Below are positions 12,353 through 24,784 of a DNA stretch of 64,000 bases, piece after piece; within the stretch, counting starts at the first letter, position 1, and each line of letters starts with the position of its first letter. Below the pieces are notes generated by a model that did not search any database, was not told where the DNA came from, and saw only the letters and a program-made list of their open reading frames with translations. The stretch comes from Capra hircus (Eukaryota; Chordata; Mammalia; Artiodactyla; Bovidae), in NCBI RefSeq assembly GCF_001704415.2, contig NC_030808.1, positions 77,530,594-77,594,593 on the forward strand, read 5' to 3'. The translations under genes were made by a program, and so were the position numbers.

Positions 12353-13404
12353 GACTGTAGGGTAGGGAAAGAGGAGAGATTCCTCTAAGAATGCTTTTAG
12401 TTCTACCATACTGTGAGCTAGGAATGTGAATAACTTTCCAAATACTCATATCTCCATGTTTAGAAATATCTAGATTATTTGGACAAATAATAAAGGATGA
12501 GAGTAAAGAGAGACATGACAATGGCAGCCACAGTAGAAGTTCCAGGGAGCCCCCTCCTTTGTTTGTGAAGCTGTGTATTTGCTGAGAGCAGATAACAGCA
12601 AGCATGGAGGCAACAAGAAACCAAGTGTTAATGTGAGTCTTCTCCTTTTGGGGACTTCTGGTTCACCCTTCCTGTGCTCTGGATACTCTGTCTGGCACTA
12701 AAATTCACCAAAAAGGTAGAAGTCACTACCAAAAATGACTCTTCTTTTTTAGTGAACATCACATAGAAATAGCAACAAAAAATAAACTGTGCCTAGGTTT
12801 TTGGTTTCAAATACAACCCATACCTATAAGCTGAGAGCCCTTAGATACAAGGTTCGCAGCAGTACAAACCAGTTTGCTGAGAAAAATGCCACCATCTCAT
12901 GCTTTGTGACATGTACACACCTACCTGAACCATCAAGAAGTAAGGGTAGGAGTACAGAGCCCAGTAAGGAATTTTTATCACCAGGCAATACTAAGCATAA
13001 ATGGATTAAAATACCCAGGAGTCACCTTTCTAGTGCCGATGACACATGCTGTCAGGAGATGCTCTTCAGGCAGAAGGGTGTGGCAGGACAGTCTACTTCA
13101 ACTCTATCTTTCCTCCTCCCTCAGCCATAAGCACATTCTTGATAGCAAATCAGCCAATTCTGGTTTGGTGCAGAGCTCAACGGGAGTCAGCACCTTGTAT
13201 TTCAGTACTCAACTGTTACAGATTGACTGATCTGCTCTGTGAAGAGCCGGAAAATTAGTTAGACAAGAACAGTACAACTAACTACATATAGGAATTCTAA
13301 TGAACTATGAGTCAATATGTGTGGTCAAAAGACAACCTATTTGCTGCATGATTCTGAGGAGGTTATATCCCCTCTCAGGATCTCAAAAGTACTGAAGCAG
13401 ATCA
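12353..13404. other. unique sequence, no gene seen
   Basis: Three overlapping plus-strand frames of 65-113 codons occur at 12789-13258. Overlap in several frames, with no recognisable domain in any, argues against a real exon. Confidence 0.4.
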
Positions 13405-13592
13405 GTTGGTCCTGCACGTCCTGCACATTGGCCATACATCTAAATCCTCTGGAGACCTTTGAAAAATGTGTTGCCCAAGCCTTGCCCTCACAACACCAGG
13501 AAATCAGAATCTCTGATTGCTGGTGCAGTCTAGAATTTGGTGTTTTTGAAAGCTCCCCAAGGGTTTCTGATGTGCAGCTGTAACTAAGAAAC
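13405..13592 (+). mobile_element. MER5/MER58-like hAT relic
   Basis: CCAGGAAATCAGAATCTCTG in the middle and GAAAGCTCCCCAAGGGTTTC then TGATGTGCAGCTG near the end match the 3' half of this hAT family. The ends are eroded. Confidence 0.6.
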
Positions 13593-15877
13593 ACAGATTT
13601 CTTCTGAAAGTAAGCAGGGGAGGGCATCAGTCAGTGACAGGACAGACTTAACCTTGGAGGTCAACTTTGACTCTAAAATATAAAAGGGAAGAATATTTGG
13701 AAAGCGGTGTGCCTACTTTGGGTCTACTCATAGGGGTCATGCCCCACAGTCCTACCTCTGTGTAGAGGACAAATTGAAACCCCCTCCAAACTAAATAAAG
13801 TTGCACAAGATCACTCAATTTGTTTGAGGAAAACTGAGATTACTGCTTCTTGCAGTAATATTCCAGTACTTAGGTTTTTTTCATTTTCCATTAGAGAGGT
13901 TGCTTGAGAAATAATACACCACCCAACAAAATAGCACCCCAAAAGTGCTATTGCCTCATTCTGGCAACAAAAACTGTATTTCCCCTTAGGCTTTGCTTCG
14001 TAGGCTGATGTTGCCATGGGAAGGAAGTCTTTATTGGGATGCCAGAACAAACAGGCTCTGAAACCAGCCCAGCAAAACTTATAGAGCTGCCTATAAATCA
14101 AAGAGAGCCCTAGGGTCAAAGCCACTTAGACACACACACACTCTCACACATAAACATAGTCCCAGAAAAAATTACAAAGGAGAAGGTGTGTCAGGGAAAT
14201 CCAACTAAAATTACTGCACATAAGTAATCATAACCAAAATTTATGTGTCCCTTTCATCCACAGTTCTCAAAAGACACAGAATGTGCTAAGATTACTTGTC
14301 TTTGAAAGTTTTCCAATATTCCAAGGGATAAAAGAGCAGGGATTCTGCATATAAAATCAGGCAGGTGGCAGTGGATGTGAAGGGTCACCCTTTCTAGTCT
14401 TCTGGTTTTAGACAGAGTTACAGTGAAACTAAGCCATCTCTCTCTCCATCCCATGGACAAAATCAGTGCTACACCATTTCAGGATATCATTATCCATCCA
14501 TTCTCCCTTTGCCTAGGGGACTTTTGACCAGCAATGATTCTGCTGGGACAGGATTTTAATGCAGTCTCTCCTATGATAAGTTCAAGAGCCAGGTGGAACT
14601 TTGAGCAGGGTAACTACTGCTAAGCTGGTGCCTCTTCTTGCATCCTCCCCATCTATTTGGTTTCCTTTTTCACCAAGGATGCCTATCTCCCACTTAAGGC
14701 AGCTCCTTTGACTCTGGGGAAGAGCATGTTATGATCCTTAGAAATCTGGCCAGATAACTTTAATATTAAAAATAAAATTTCTTTAGCTACCTCATATTTC
14801 TGACACTAGAGGTGAGGCCCCTGTGCCTCTGCTCTGCCGTGTGAGATATGGAGTAGCCAAGCACTATCCTGAGCTACAGGAAGCTCAGTAGATATCAGTT
14901 TTCCCCACTTCTTTCCTTCAGGGAGTTCCCCATTAAAAAAAATTAATAATGCCAAATTGAAATGTAAGATTCTATTTGGAAACCGAAAAGGAAATTTTTA
15001 AAAGGATCCCACTTTTAATTTAAGGCAGGATCATGTTGCAGATACCCCGCAATGTGGAGGCGACCTGAATGAATGCCCTCAGACATTTACCTGTCCTGTA
15101 ACCAGTTTTTGAAGCCCCCACCCCTACCTACAGGGTGCAGACTTGCCCTGCTCAGAGCTCTGGCAGCAGTCCCAACCCTAGCCATGTTGTTGATTTAGTT
15201 CACCTTAAGAGTATTACCTCAAGGGAAACTCATTGCCAACCTACCTCAAGATTGTTTCTTTGTGTTAATAATTCTCTTTCTGTCTCATCCTTGACACCCA
15301 GTCACCACCATCACCTGAGCCCCTGTCAGAGTCTTCATGTCTGATGTGCTTTTTTGGTGACTTGTTGACTGTACCAGCCTCCTGAGGACTTTGCTTTTTC
15401 TCGTCTTCCCAATTCAACACCTTCTAAATGATAGAGCTAGTGACCAGAGAGGAAGGAAGCCGATGGATAGAAAGCAAACTTGGAACCTTTCCTGAGTCCA
15501 ATGACAGACTCTAGCATATGCTCTTATTTTGTTCACTTCATGCCTGGCTTTTGATTGGATATTAGTCAGTGCAGAGCTTAACTAGAATGTAAGTTCTTGA
15601 ACGTTTTACTTTTCTTGTTTTTAATTATTCACTTCTTTATGACATCCATGACTAGACCAGGGTTTCGTCTCTGCTAAGATGAATTCTGACTCAACTTCTC
15701 CAACTTAAGAATAGAAGCAGCTAAGGTGGAGTGAAAGGTATCCTGCACCATTTGCCCAAATGGCTTCCAATTTGTCTATTCATCGGCAGAGAAACCTTCG
15801 GCAAATTACTTTACCTTCTTAAGCTTCATATTTACTCATGGTGTTTTTATGTGAATCAAATGAGTTGTGAAAGCTTT
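13593..15877. other. unique sequence, no gene seen
   Basis: About 2.3 kb. The longest frame is about 104 codons on the minus strand (13811-14125), with no known domain. A short CA-rich stretch is at 14129-14150. Nothing else is recognised. Confidence 0.4.
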
Positions 15878-15976
15878 GCTGCCACTGCTAAGTCGCTTCA
15901 TTCGTGTCTGACTGTGCGACCCGAGACGGCAGCCCACCAGGCTCCCCTATCCCTGGGATTCTCCAGGCAAGAACAC
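15878..15976 (-). mobile_element. BOV-A2 SINE, one monomer only
   Basis: From GCTGCCACTGCTAAGTCGCT to TTCTCCAGGCAAGAACACT. This is the 3' monomer of BOV-A2 in antisense with a degraded AGC tail. The 5' monomer and linker are missing. Confidence 0.88.
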
Positions 15977-16700
15977 TATAAATATGCTGACTATTTTTTC
16001 TCTCTTGGTATGGTTATGAGAAAGAGTGGTAACACATACAAAAATCTTATGTCCCTCCTCAGAAAAGTTAGAGCAATTTGGGGAGTCCTTTAATGTCAAG
16101 GTTTTTCTGCTCAGGTTTGTTTTGGTCAGTTAATAAACCACAGTTTTGCAATTACTCATACAGTGCAAAGGTTTGCTATCTGCATTTATTTCTCTAATAT
16201 ACATTTTTCCCAGGTCTTTGACCTGGCACTTTAGCTAAAAGAAAACTTCAAAGAAGTCCTCAACTAGTGGGAGAACTTCAAAGGCTTCCTGAAGGGTCAA
16301 TTAGCACCTATAAAATTTATCTCTGTTGTCACTAATGGCTATTATACTAAAGTGAGGGCTAATGAAGACAGATCACCACCTCCTCCTGAGATTGTTATTT
16401 AAGTGGAAAATAACTTGGAACTCTCTACATTGAACATCCAATTCATGATTAGTTCAAGATTCATAAACTATTGTATAGATTTGAGGTTATTGTCAAGATT
16501 CTTGCAGATAAGGAGCTCTGCTGAGTACCTGGTAACATGCACAGTTAGGTGCCCACTTGGCCATTAAATTAAGTTGGCAAGACTGCCTAATGATATGATA
16601 ACTGACCTCCCAGATGTATGGGAGTTCTGGAGACTTTCGAAACTCAAGGGGCACTGCAGCACCAGGCAGTCCAGCATACTGTCTAGACTGTGAAGCAACA
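15977..16700. other. unique AT-rich sequence
   Basis: Nothing recognised. Confidence 0.4.
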
Positions 16701-16866
16701 CTGAGATTCAATCTTACCTCTGCTGTTGTGTACTCTCTTGATCTTGGACATGTTAATTAGCCCGTCTGTGCCTTTGTTTACTCACTTATTAGACAGGACT
16801 CATTGAAGTACCAACCTTCAGGAGTTGTAGTAGATGAAAACAATGAACAGAAAATACTCAGTGGGC
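16701..16866 (+). mobile_element. MIR SINE
   Basis: Ordered MIR phrases: AGATTCAATCTTACCTCTGC, GATCTTGGACATGTTAATTA, TTTGTTTACTCACTTATTAG, then a degraded 3' part GAAAATACTCAGTGGGCAAT. Confidence 0.72.
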
Positions 16867-17409
16867 AATAACATTTGGTGACTGTGTGAACGGTTTTTTA
16901 TTGAGAAAAGTAAATAATATCTGAAGTCAGTGGTGAAATTTTTTAAAGTTTGAATTGCTATTATGTTTAAAGAATCTTTTCTTACATGAACATCTCTGTC
17001 AAATTATCATGTAATTATAGGTATACATTTCTATAGACAGTAGGTTAAATGATTCAGTATGTAGATTTTTGCTTTGTATCTTATTTATATCTTCTGATAA
17101 AATTAGCACCTTCTAAATCTGTTTCTGAAAAACCCACAGAAACAAAGAAACAAAAATAAAAAAGAACTTCACCTATATACAGTCACCCAAAGACATCTGT
17201 TACCTTGTCACATTCTCTTTTAAATAATTTTTATAATCAGGAATACTACTGAAATAAAAATAAAAACAAATATTTTTGGATTATATAAGTATTTGGGGTA
17301 TATGTAAAATTTCTGATCAATATCAGAAAATTACTCTTTCTTTTGCTCATAAATATTTGACTGTCGTAATTATTATTTCAATTTTCTTTTGATTCTTCCA
17401 CCCCTTTAA
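16867..17409. other. AT-rich unique sequence
   Basis: Strongly AT-rich. Nothing recognised. Confidence 0.4.
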
Positions 17410-17410
17410 G

Positions 17411-17585
17411 GCAGGGTTCTCAATACTAGCTGTACATTAAAATTATGTAGGGAGCTTTAGAACAGATTGAAGGCCAGGCTTAACCCCTGATGCCTTACAA
17501 GAGAAACTGAGGTAGAGTTAGGCGTTTGTGTTTTTTGAATCCCATCAGAATTCTAACTTATGGCCTAGATTGGAAAACACTGTTT
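17411..17585 (+). mobile_element. MER5/MER58-like hAT relic
   Basis: Begins GCAGGGTTCTCAATACTAGC, contains ATTATGTAGGGAGCTTTAGA and ends near GGCCTAGATTGGAAAACACTG. This corresponds to diverged paired termini of the family. Confidence 0.6.
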
Positions 17586-18529
17586 TGGAGGGTCTGAATA
17601 CTTCCCTGGGCTCACAAAGAGACCCATTTTTCCCATCTGAAATCAGAGGTGGCAAACCTTTCTTTGGAGCTGCTATCCTGCTAAAACAACCTCTCCTTGG
17701 CTTGGAAACTCCTGGAAAAGCCCTCACAATTATGATCCTCAGTTCCTTTGCTGGCCTCCTGTATTATCCTTTCATTTTTATCCTTCCACTGTACCCTATG
17801 AAAGGTCAGAGATGATCACCAATCAGTATATTCAATGACTTAAAAAGAAAAATCAGTCATCAATTTTTTTTTTTCTCCCTTCACAGCAATTCTCAATTTC
17901 TCTACCCCTAAACTCTGGTTTTCCATTTATCTCTTTAAAAAGTGTTCTGAAGGAAGATGTAGGTGAGTTTGGGTCTTAGCCCCACCACCTGCCACATGAT
18001 GGGAGGGCTGAATAAGTAACACAGTGCTGTCCCTTGGGCTTTCCCCAGCACATCGCAGGAGGCACTGAACAACTCCCCATTTCCCTCTCTACCTCTCTTT
18101 CTGCTCTTTTTCTAGAGAAAGCAGATACTTTTATTCACCAAAGTAGCATAGGAATGTTTCCTGGGGTGAAATTCCTGCTCCAGATGGTTTAAGGGGGATG
18201 AGGAATGGAAGGAGCCAACTTTACTTCCTGCTCATTCTCAAGGTGAGGAGGAGACTCATCACTCAAAGAAGATGGACCTAGAAGAAACGGAGCAAGAGTC
18301 AGAACATTTCTGAAAACTTCAGTATGCAAAGGGCCATGGAAATTCCTCTAGGACCTATTTAAGAGAATACTTTAAAAATACATTTTTTAAAGGATATTTC
18401 AAGTTGAATGTTTTTATTTGTTTTTGGTTGGTTTGGGGGCTCAGAATGTGTGGATGGGCAGAAGCAGCCCTCAAGGCAGTCAAGCTGTATCCCTCTTCTC
18501 TCCCAGCTCGATCTACTCCAGGCTCCTAT
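17586..18529. other. unique sequence, no gene seen
   Basis: Overlapping frames of 60-95 codons on both strands at 17528-17815 partly cover the hAT relic. No coding evidence is visible. Confidence 0.4.
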
Positions 18530-18729
18530 GGGCTTCCTTGGTGACTTGCTGGTAAAGAATCTTGACACACGGGTTCAATTCCTGGGTCAGGAACATCCCC
18601 TGGAAAAGGAAATGGCAACCCACTCCAATATTCTTGCCTGGGAAATCCCAAGGACAGAGGAGTCTGTCAGGCTATAGTCCATGGGGTCACAAAAGTGTTG
18701 GACACGGCTTAACTACAAAACAACAACAG
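18530..18729 (+). mobile_element. Bov-tA SINE
   Basis: GGGCTTCCTTGGTGACTTGC tRNA-like head, BovA body from 18600, and an AACTACAAAACAACAACA tail. No convincing TSD. Confidence 0.92.
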
Positions 18730-19110
18730 TGTAGTCATCACGAGTTTCAATGTGCTGAGATCAGATTATATACTGTCCTAGACTGGTAAATCTGAAAACA
18801 GCACGCAAAAGGAGAATCTGTTCTCTAGCAAAAGAAAACCATGTATGTAACATCATTTTCCACCCCAAAGTCCTTGGCTATGCTTCTTTCAGAAATATCT
18901 CCCCTTCATCATCTCTCCAACCCCGAATTCCCCTCAAAATTTCAATTTTCAGTGGTAAGGTATATTTCTCTTCTAAATGTTTATAACTATTTACCTACAT
19001 CTCCCTTCTGATCCAATTTTCTCTTCTACTTCCATTTGAGTTCCAATGATTAATGTCCAATAATGTTTTATAATTTCTGTGAACTATAAACCTCATGATA
19101 CACTTTAACA

Positions 19111-19140
19111 GCAATGCTTAGCACAGTACCTGGCCCTTAA
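19111..19140 (+). mobile_element. MIR SINE, left piece of a copy split by BovB
   Basis: GCTTAGCACAGTACCTGGCC is the MIR 3' region. The sequence that should follow it (ATAGGGCACTCAATAAATAC) appears only after the BovB, at 21641. Confidence 0.75.
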
Positions 19141-21640
19141 TTCAGTTCAGTTGAGTTGCTCAGTCATGTCCGACTCTTTGCCACCCCATGAATCGCAGCA
19201 CGCCAGGCCTCCCTGTCCATCACCAATTCCCGGAGTTCACCCAAACTCATGTGCATCGAATCAATGATGCCATCCAGCCATCTCATCCTCTATTGTCCTC
19301 TTCTCCTCCTGCCTCCAATCCCTCCCAGCATCAGGGTCTTTTCCAATGAGTCAGCTCTTCCCATGAGGTGGCCAAAGTACTGGAGTTTCAGCCTCAGCAT
19401 CAGTCCTTCCAATGAACACCCAGGACTGATCTCCTTTAGGATGCACTGGTTGGATCTCCTTGCAGTCCAAGGGACTCACAAGACTCTTCTCCAGCACCAC
19501 AGTTCAAAGGCATCAATTCTTTGGCACTCAGCTTACTTCACAGACTAACTCTCACATCCATACATGACCACTGGAAAACCATAGCCTTGACTAGATGGGA
19601 CCTTTGTTGGAGAAGTAATATCTCTGCTTTTGAATATGCTGTCTAGGTTGGTCATAACTTTCCTTCCAAGGAGTAGGTGTCTTTTAATTTCATGGCTGCA
19701 GTCACCATCTGCAGTGATTTGGGAGCCCCCCCCCAAAAAAATTCTGACACTGTTTCTACTGTTTCCTCATCTATTTCCCATGAAGTGATGGGACCAGATG
19801 CCATGATCTTTGTTTTCTGAATGTTGAGCTTTAAGCCAACTTGTTCACTCTCCTCTTTCACTTTGATCAAGAGGCTTTTTAGTTCCTCTTCACTTTCTGC
19901 CATATGGGTGGTGTCATCTGCATATCTGAGGTTATTGATCTTTCTCCCGGCAATCTTGATTCCAGCTTGTGCTTCTTCCAGCCCAGCTTTTCTCATGATG
20001 TACTCTGCATATAAGTTAAATAAACAGGGTGACAATATACAGCCTGGACGTACTCCTTTTCCTCTTTGGAACCAGTCTGTTGTTCCATGTCCAGTTCTAA
20101 CTGTTGCTTCCTGACCTGCATACAGGTTTCTCAAGAGGCAGGTCAGGTGGTCTGGTGTTCTCATCTCTTTCAGAATTTTCCACAGTTTATTGTGATCCAC
20201 ACAGTCAAAGGCTTTGGCATAGTCAATAAAGCAGAAATAGATGTTTTTCTGGAACTCTCTTGCTTTTTCGATGATCCAGCAGATGTTGGCAATTTGATCT
20301 CTGGTTCTTCTGCCTTTTCTGAAAACAGCTTGAACATCAGGAAGTTTATGGTTCACATATTGCTGAAGCCTGGCTTGGAGAATTTTGAGCATTACTTTAC
20401 TAGCGTATGAGATGAGTGCAATTGTACAGTAGTCTGAGCATTCTTTGGCATTGCCTTTCTTTAGAATTGGAATGAAAACTGACCTTTTCCAGTCCTGTGG
20501 CCACTGCTGAGTTTTCCAAATTTGCTAGCATATTGAGTGCAGCACTTTCACAGCATCATCTTCCAGGATTTGAAATAGCTTACCTGTAATCCCATCACCT
20601 CCACTAGCTTTGTTTGTAGTGATGCTTCCTAAGACCCACTTGACTTCACATTCCAGGATGTCTGGCTCTAGGTGAGTGATCACACCATTGTGATTACCTG
20701 AGTCATGAAAATGTTTTTTGTCCAGTTCTTCTGTGTATTCTTGCCACCTCTTCTTAATATCTTCTGCTTCTGTTAGGTCCCTACCACTTCTATCCTTTAT
20801 TGAACCCATCTTTGCATGAAATGTCCCCTTGGTATTTCCGATTTTCTTGAAGAGATCTTTAGTCTTTCCCATTCTGTTGTTGGTTCCTCTGTTTCTTTGC
20901 ATTGGTCTCTGAGGAAGGCTTTCTTATCTCTCCTTGCTATTCTTTGGAACTCTGTATTCAAATGGGAATATCTTTCCTTTTCTCCTTTGCTTTTCACTTT
21001 TCTTCTTTTCACAGCTATTTGTAAGGCCTCCTCAGACAGCCATTTTGCTTTCTTGCATTTCTTTTCCTTGGGGATGGTCTTGATCCCTGTCTCCTGTACA
21101 ATGTCACAAACCTCCATCCATAGTTCATCAGGTACTCTGTTTATCAGATCTAGTCCCTTGAATCTATTTCTCACTTCCGCTGTATAATCATAAAGGATTT
21201 GATTTAGGTCATACCTGAATGATCTAGTGGTTTTCCCCACTTTCTTCAATTTAAGTCTGAATTTGGCAATAAGGAGTTCATGATCTGAGCCACAGTCAGC
21301 TCCCGGTCTTGTTTTTGCTGACTGTATAGAGCGTCTCCCTCTTTGGCTGCAAAGAATGTAATCAATCTGATTTCAGTGTTGACCATCTGGTGATGTCCAT
21401 GTGTAGAGTCTTCTCTTGTGTTGTTGGAAGAGGGTGTTTGCTATGACCAGTGCCTTCTCTTGGCAAAACTCTATTAGCCTTTCCCCTGCTTCATTTCATA
21501 TTCCAAGGCCAAATTTGCCTGTCATTCCAGGTGTTTCTTGACTTCCTACTTATGCATTCCAGTCCCCTATAATGAAAAGGACATCTTTTTGGGGTGTTAG
21601 TTCCAAAAGGTCTTGTAGGTCTTCATAGAAGCATTCAACT
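19141..21640 (-). mobile_element. BovB LINE, 5'-truncated, 2.5 kb
   Basis: Antisense RTE-type LINE. The 3' terminus is at 19141 (complement of the BovB end ...ACTCAACTGAACTGAA). Going up in coordinate it runs through the C-terminal domain, reverse transcriptase and the C-terminal half of the apurinic-type endonuclease, stopping at about 21640 where the 5' part is missing. It sits inside a MIR. Coding capacity is destroyed by frameshifts and stops (see the pseudogene entry). Confidence 0.95.
19300..21620 (-). pseudogene. BovB endonuclease (C-terminal part) / reverse transcriptase, decayed
   Basis: The BovB polyprotein cleaves target DNA with its endonuclease and copies its own RNA with its reverse transcriptase. 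Here the endonuclease C-terminal half lies at about 21250-21620, with interrupting stops. The connector follows at 20797-21249. The RT has YADD at 19913-19924, preceded by the LRYADDTT context. Defects are a frame change near 20800-20900, an in-frame TAG at 20522-20524 where a glutamine codon is usual, and an expanded C9A run at 19726-19742 that shifts the frame after GPITSWEIDEET. It cannot encode an active enzyme. Confidence 0.9.
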
Positions 21641-21685
21641 ATAGGGCACTCAATAAATACTTTTTGAATTAATGAACAAATTTAC
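21641..21685 (+). mobile_element. MIR SINE, right piece of a copy split by BovB
   Basis: ATAGGGCACTCAATAAATAC followed by TTTTTGAATTAATGAAC completes the MIR 3' end begun at 19111-19140. Confidence 0.75.
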
Positions 21686-22617
21686 AGTAGTTCACAGTAG
21701 TTTTTCTCTTATTCAATCTTACTCTTTCTCTTTAATGAGGACTGTAGGTATATAGATGAAGTAGGGCTCTAGGTATTAACATTTCTCCTGATAATAAAAT
21801 GCTTACTATTATCATTCCAATTCTTATTATTTGATGTTGGACAATAGTTTTTACATATGTTTCTTAAAAGTTATGAAAGCAAAACATTGTCTTTTACTTT
21901 AGCTAAGTCATGTTGAAAAAGAAAAGGACTTGATTAGGGAATCATGAGAAGGAAGCTCTTGATAATCCCTAAAAGATTTGTTTGTTACTGTCATAAATTG
22001 AGATTAAATATACAAAAACACAGCAATTTAGGATTTATTTGGTGAAAAAATTCCAACTTCCTCCCTTTTATCATTTAATATTGCTAAGACATGTAACTGG
22101 AAACAAGAAATTTCACAGTTAATAATCATATTTAACAATGGTTTTTCACACTGACAGAGTTCTTTATGTAAATAAACCACTTTGCACTCATGGATTAAGA
22201 ATCCAGATAAGGTTGAAGACACAAGAACACAGAGAGAGAGGTTGGGTTTCCTGACCTTATTCAGCAGTTGAATACTAATATTGCAATAAGAAACCAGTGT
22301 GGTTATGCCTGGTAAGATATGCACATCTGAGATTTTTTTTTTTTAATAATGAAGTTAAAAAAATTACTTCATTGAAGAACTGTTCAACAATGAAAAAAGC
22401 AAGAAGAAAAACTCACCATTAAACTATTACTCTGAGATGAATACTTTTACAATGTGGGTACATTCTCTTCTATTTTATTACACATACATCTTATTAGTGC
22501 AATCTCCAGTTATATTTGGTTAAAACACTAGAATCATTACAAACATATACACTTTTATATTTTGCTGTTATAATTTTTAGTATATTTTTTATCAATATGT
22601 ATCATTTGGAAACATAA
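21686..22617. other. AT-rich unique sequence
   Basis: Nothing recognised. Poly-T (12-13) at 22331-22344. Confidence 0.4.
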
Positions 22618-23055
22618 TTTTTTAATTTATTTTTACTGGAGTATAGCTAATTTATAATATCTTGTTAGCTCCAGATATACAGCAAAGTGATTCTGTTATA
22701 CATATATACATATATGTATAAATCTGTATCTTTTTCTATTTTTTCCATTGTGAGTTATTGCAAGATATTGAATATATTTCCCTGTGCTGTTTATATTATA
22801 CATGGTAGTTTACATCTATTAATCCTATGCTCCCAATTTATTCCTCCACCCTTTGGTAAACACAAGTTTTCTCAGTGCTCACAGTATAATAGCTTATTTC
22901 ATTTCAACTCATGCTGTGAACATTGGGATGCATGAATCTTTTTGAATTAGTTTTTTCTTTTGCCCAGGAGTGGAATTGCTGGATTACATGGTAACTCTAT
23001 TTTTAGTTTGTTTTTTGTTTTTGTTTTTAAGAAAACCTCCATACTTTTCTTTTTT
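22618..23055 (-). mobile_element. L1 3' end, antisense segment
   Basis: The complement reads as the L1 ORF2 end/3' UTR: near 22620-22690 it is the complement of the terminal 'tgtaaatcaactatactccaataaaa' region, and near 22955-22985 the complement of the 'atgatccagcaatcccactcctgggca' region. The stretch expected between about 22918 and 22922 is missing here and is found inverted at 23056-23197. Confidence 0.82.
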
Positions 23056-23197
23056 TACTATAATAGCCAAGATATGGAAGCAGCTTAAGTGTCCATCAGC
23101 TGAATGGATAAAGAGGTTATGGAGTAAACCATAAAAAATGATGAAATAATGACATTTGGAGCAAATTGAGTGGCCTAAAAACTACTAAGTGAAGTAA
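23056..23197 (+). mobile_element. L1 ORF2-end segment in inverted orientation
   Basis: ATAATAGCCAAGATATGGAA, GTGTCCATCAGCTGAATGGA, then ACTACTAAGTGAAGTAA are the sense strand of the L1 ORF2 C-terminal region. The piece is opposite to the adjacent L1 segment and fills exactly the region absent from it. Confidence 0.82.
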
Positions 23198-23260
23198 ATC
23201 TTGCTCTGCTTCATCCAGGAGAAGTATGAATCTCTTCTGCATTCCTCATATTAAGACCAA

Positions 23261-23462
23261 TTTGAGCAGGGACTTTTGAACTTTAATTTGTTTTTTAATC
23301 ATCAGGAGGCGTATGTAAAACAGAAACTGCCAGGCCCTATTCCCAAGAGTGCCACTTTCAGAAAGTCTGGCTAGGGTCTAAGAGTGTGCATTTCTACTAA
23401 TCTCTAGATATTGCTGATTCTCCTGGCTTGGGGACAACACTGTTGAAAGCAACTGAATTGGA
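23261..23462 (+). mobile_element. MER5A-like hAT element
   Basis: Left part TTTTGAACTTTAATTTG, middle CTGCCAGGCCCTATTCCCAA, then TGTGCATTTCTACTAATCTC and GATATTGCTGATTCTCCTGG. Same family and orientation as the 8.7-kb copies. Confidence 0.7.
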
Positions 23463-23810
23463 GTATCTGTTTAGAAGATGGAACCAGGATAGTGAGGATA
23501 CAAGGGAGATGTCTTCACTTATGTAAAACAAAGCACAAGATGTAAGAATCCAAGCAGAACCTTTTCCTGAAAAGGAATGGAGAGAAGGACCACCAGATTC
23601 TCTCACCATGCCCTCGGGGACTCCTTTTGATGCCTTCCCTCTTAATGCCACATCTCAGTGATGAGGAACTTTCCTGTTAATGTTCTAGGGCATACCCCAT
23701 CTCTTGGTACCTTGATAAATAGCTGAGACAAGATAGAATTGTTCAAAATCACTTTACTAATACTAAAGGCCAACTGTTAGAGAACAAAGGACAAGAAACA
23801 AACAAACAAA
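23463..23810. other. unique sequence
   Basis: Nothing recognised. Ends in an (AAAC)n stretch 23797-23811, which may be part of the L1 target site. Confidence 0.4.
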
Positions 23811-24033
23811 CAGATTCAATGCAGGATACAGGATGCTTGGGGCTGGTGCACTGGGATGACCCAGAGGGATGGTACGGGGAGGGAGGTGGAAGAGGGGTTC
23901 AGGATGGGGAACACGTGTACACCAGTGGTGGCTTCATGTTGATGAATGGCAAAACCAATACAATATTGTAAAGTAATTAGCCTCCAATTAAAATAAATAA
24001 ATTTAAATTTAAAAAATAAAAACAAACAAACAA
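23811..24033 (+). mobile_element. L1 3' UTR, artiodactyl lineage, strongly 5'-truncated
   Basis: GGGAGGGAGGTGGAAGAGGG, GTGGCTTCATGTTGATGAAT and AGTAATTAGCCTCCAATTAA are typical of the bovine L1 3' UTR. It ends in an A-rich tail. AAACAAACAAACAA-type sequence on both sides (23797-23810 and about 24020-24033) is compatible with a TSD but is low complexity. Confidence 0.88.
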
Positions 24034-24784
24034 GTCTAAGTTACATAGTACGGATATCTGATGATACTATTAGTTAGTGGGTTCTTAAAAACTATAGCCC
24101 TGAGTCACTTCCACCTCCTATCCCAGCTCAGTTGTACTGCAGCTATAGGGTCTTGGCCTCTTACCTTAGCTATCTTGCTTTCCAGAACCCCATCTGCCTC
24201 CATATTGTAGGAACCATGTCCCCTTTTCCCTAGCACATGCTGTCTTCTGTTACTCTGTGACTAATGATGGTTATGGCCAATCCACTTGGTTTAGCTTGAG
24301 GGATATTCTTTCTCTAACAACTAGCAGGCTAAAGCCACCAGAGCCCAGACCCTTCTCAGGAGATATGAATACGCAAAGCAGCATCACCATTTAATCACAA
24401 CACAATCCCTAGCATGTGCGAAACAAAAATTGTATACCTATGGTAATTAGGCTGTGGGGGAAGGGTAATGGCTCTCTCACTAAGTGAATATGGAGTTGTA
24501 TGCAGTTAGACTGATTAAAGGACACTGAAATATTCAGTCAGTCTTTGTATACTCAGTGGATTTTAATTAGGGTCCTTGAATCACTATGTGTGACCACAAA
24601 GGATGTATATAGGATGCATGCATGAATTCTATAGGGCAAAAACTGGAGAAATGACACTTACAGAGCATTTACTGTATACTGTGATTGAGTGTAGCATGCA
24701 GTTTCTGAGAGATAGAGTTGTCTCAAATAGAGTAGACTGCCTTAAAAGATAGCACTGGTTGTCTGTTACTAGATACATTCAAAC
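24034..24784. other. unique sequence
   Basis: Nothing recognised. Confidence 0.4.

Noticed and set aside
12789..13258. Overlapping plus-strand frames of 65-113 codons
   Set aside because: Several frames are open over the same bases and none resembles a known protein. No polyadenylation or splice structure was seen.
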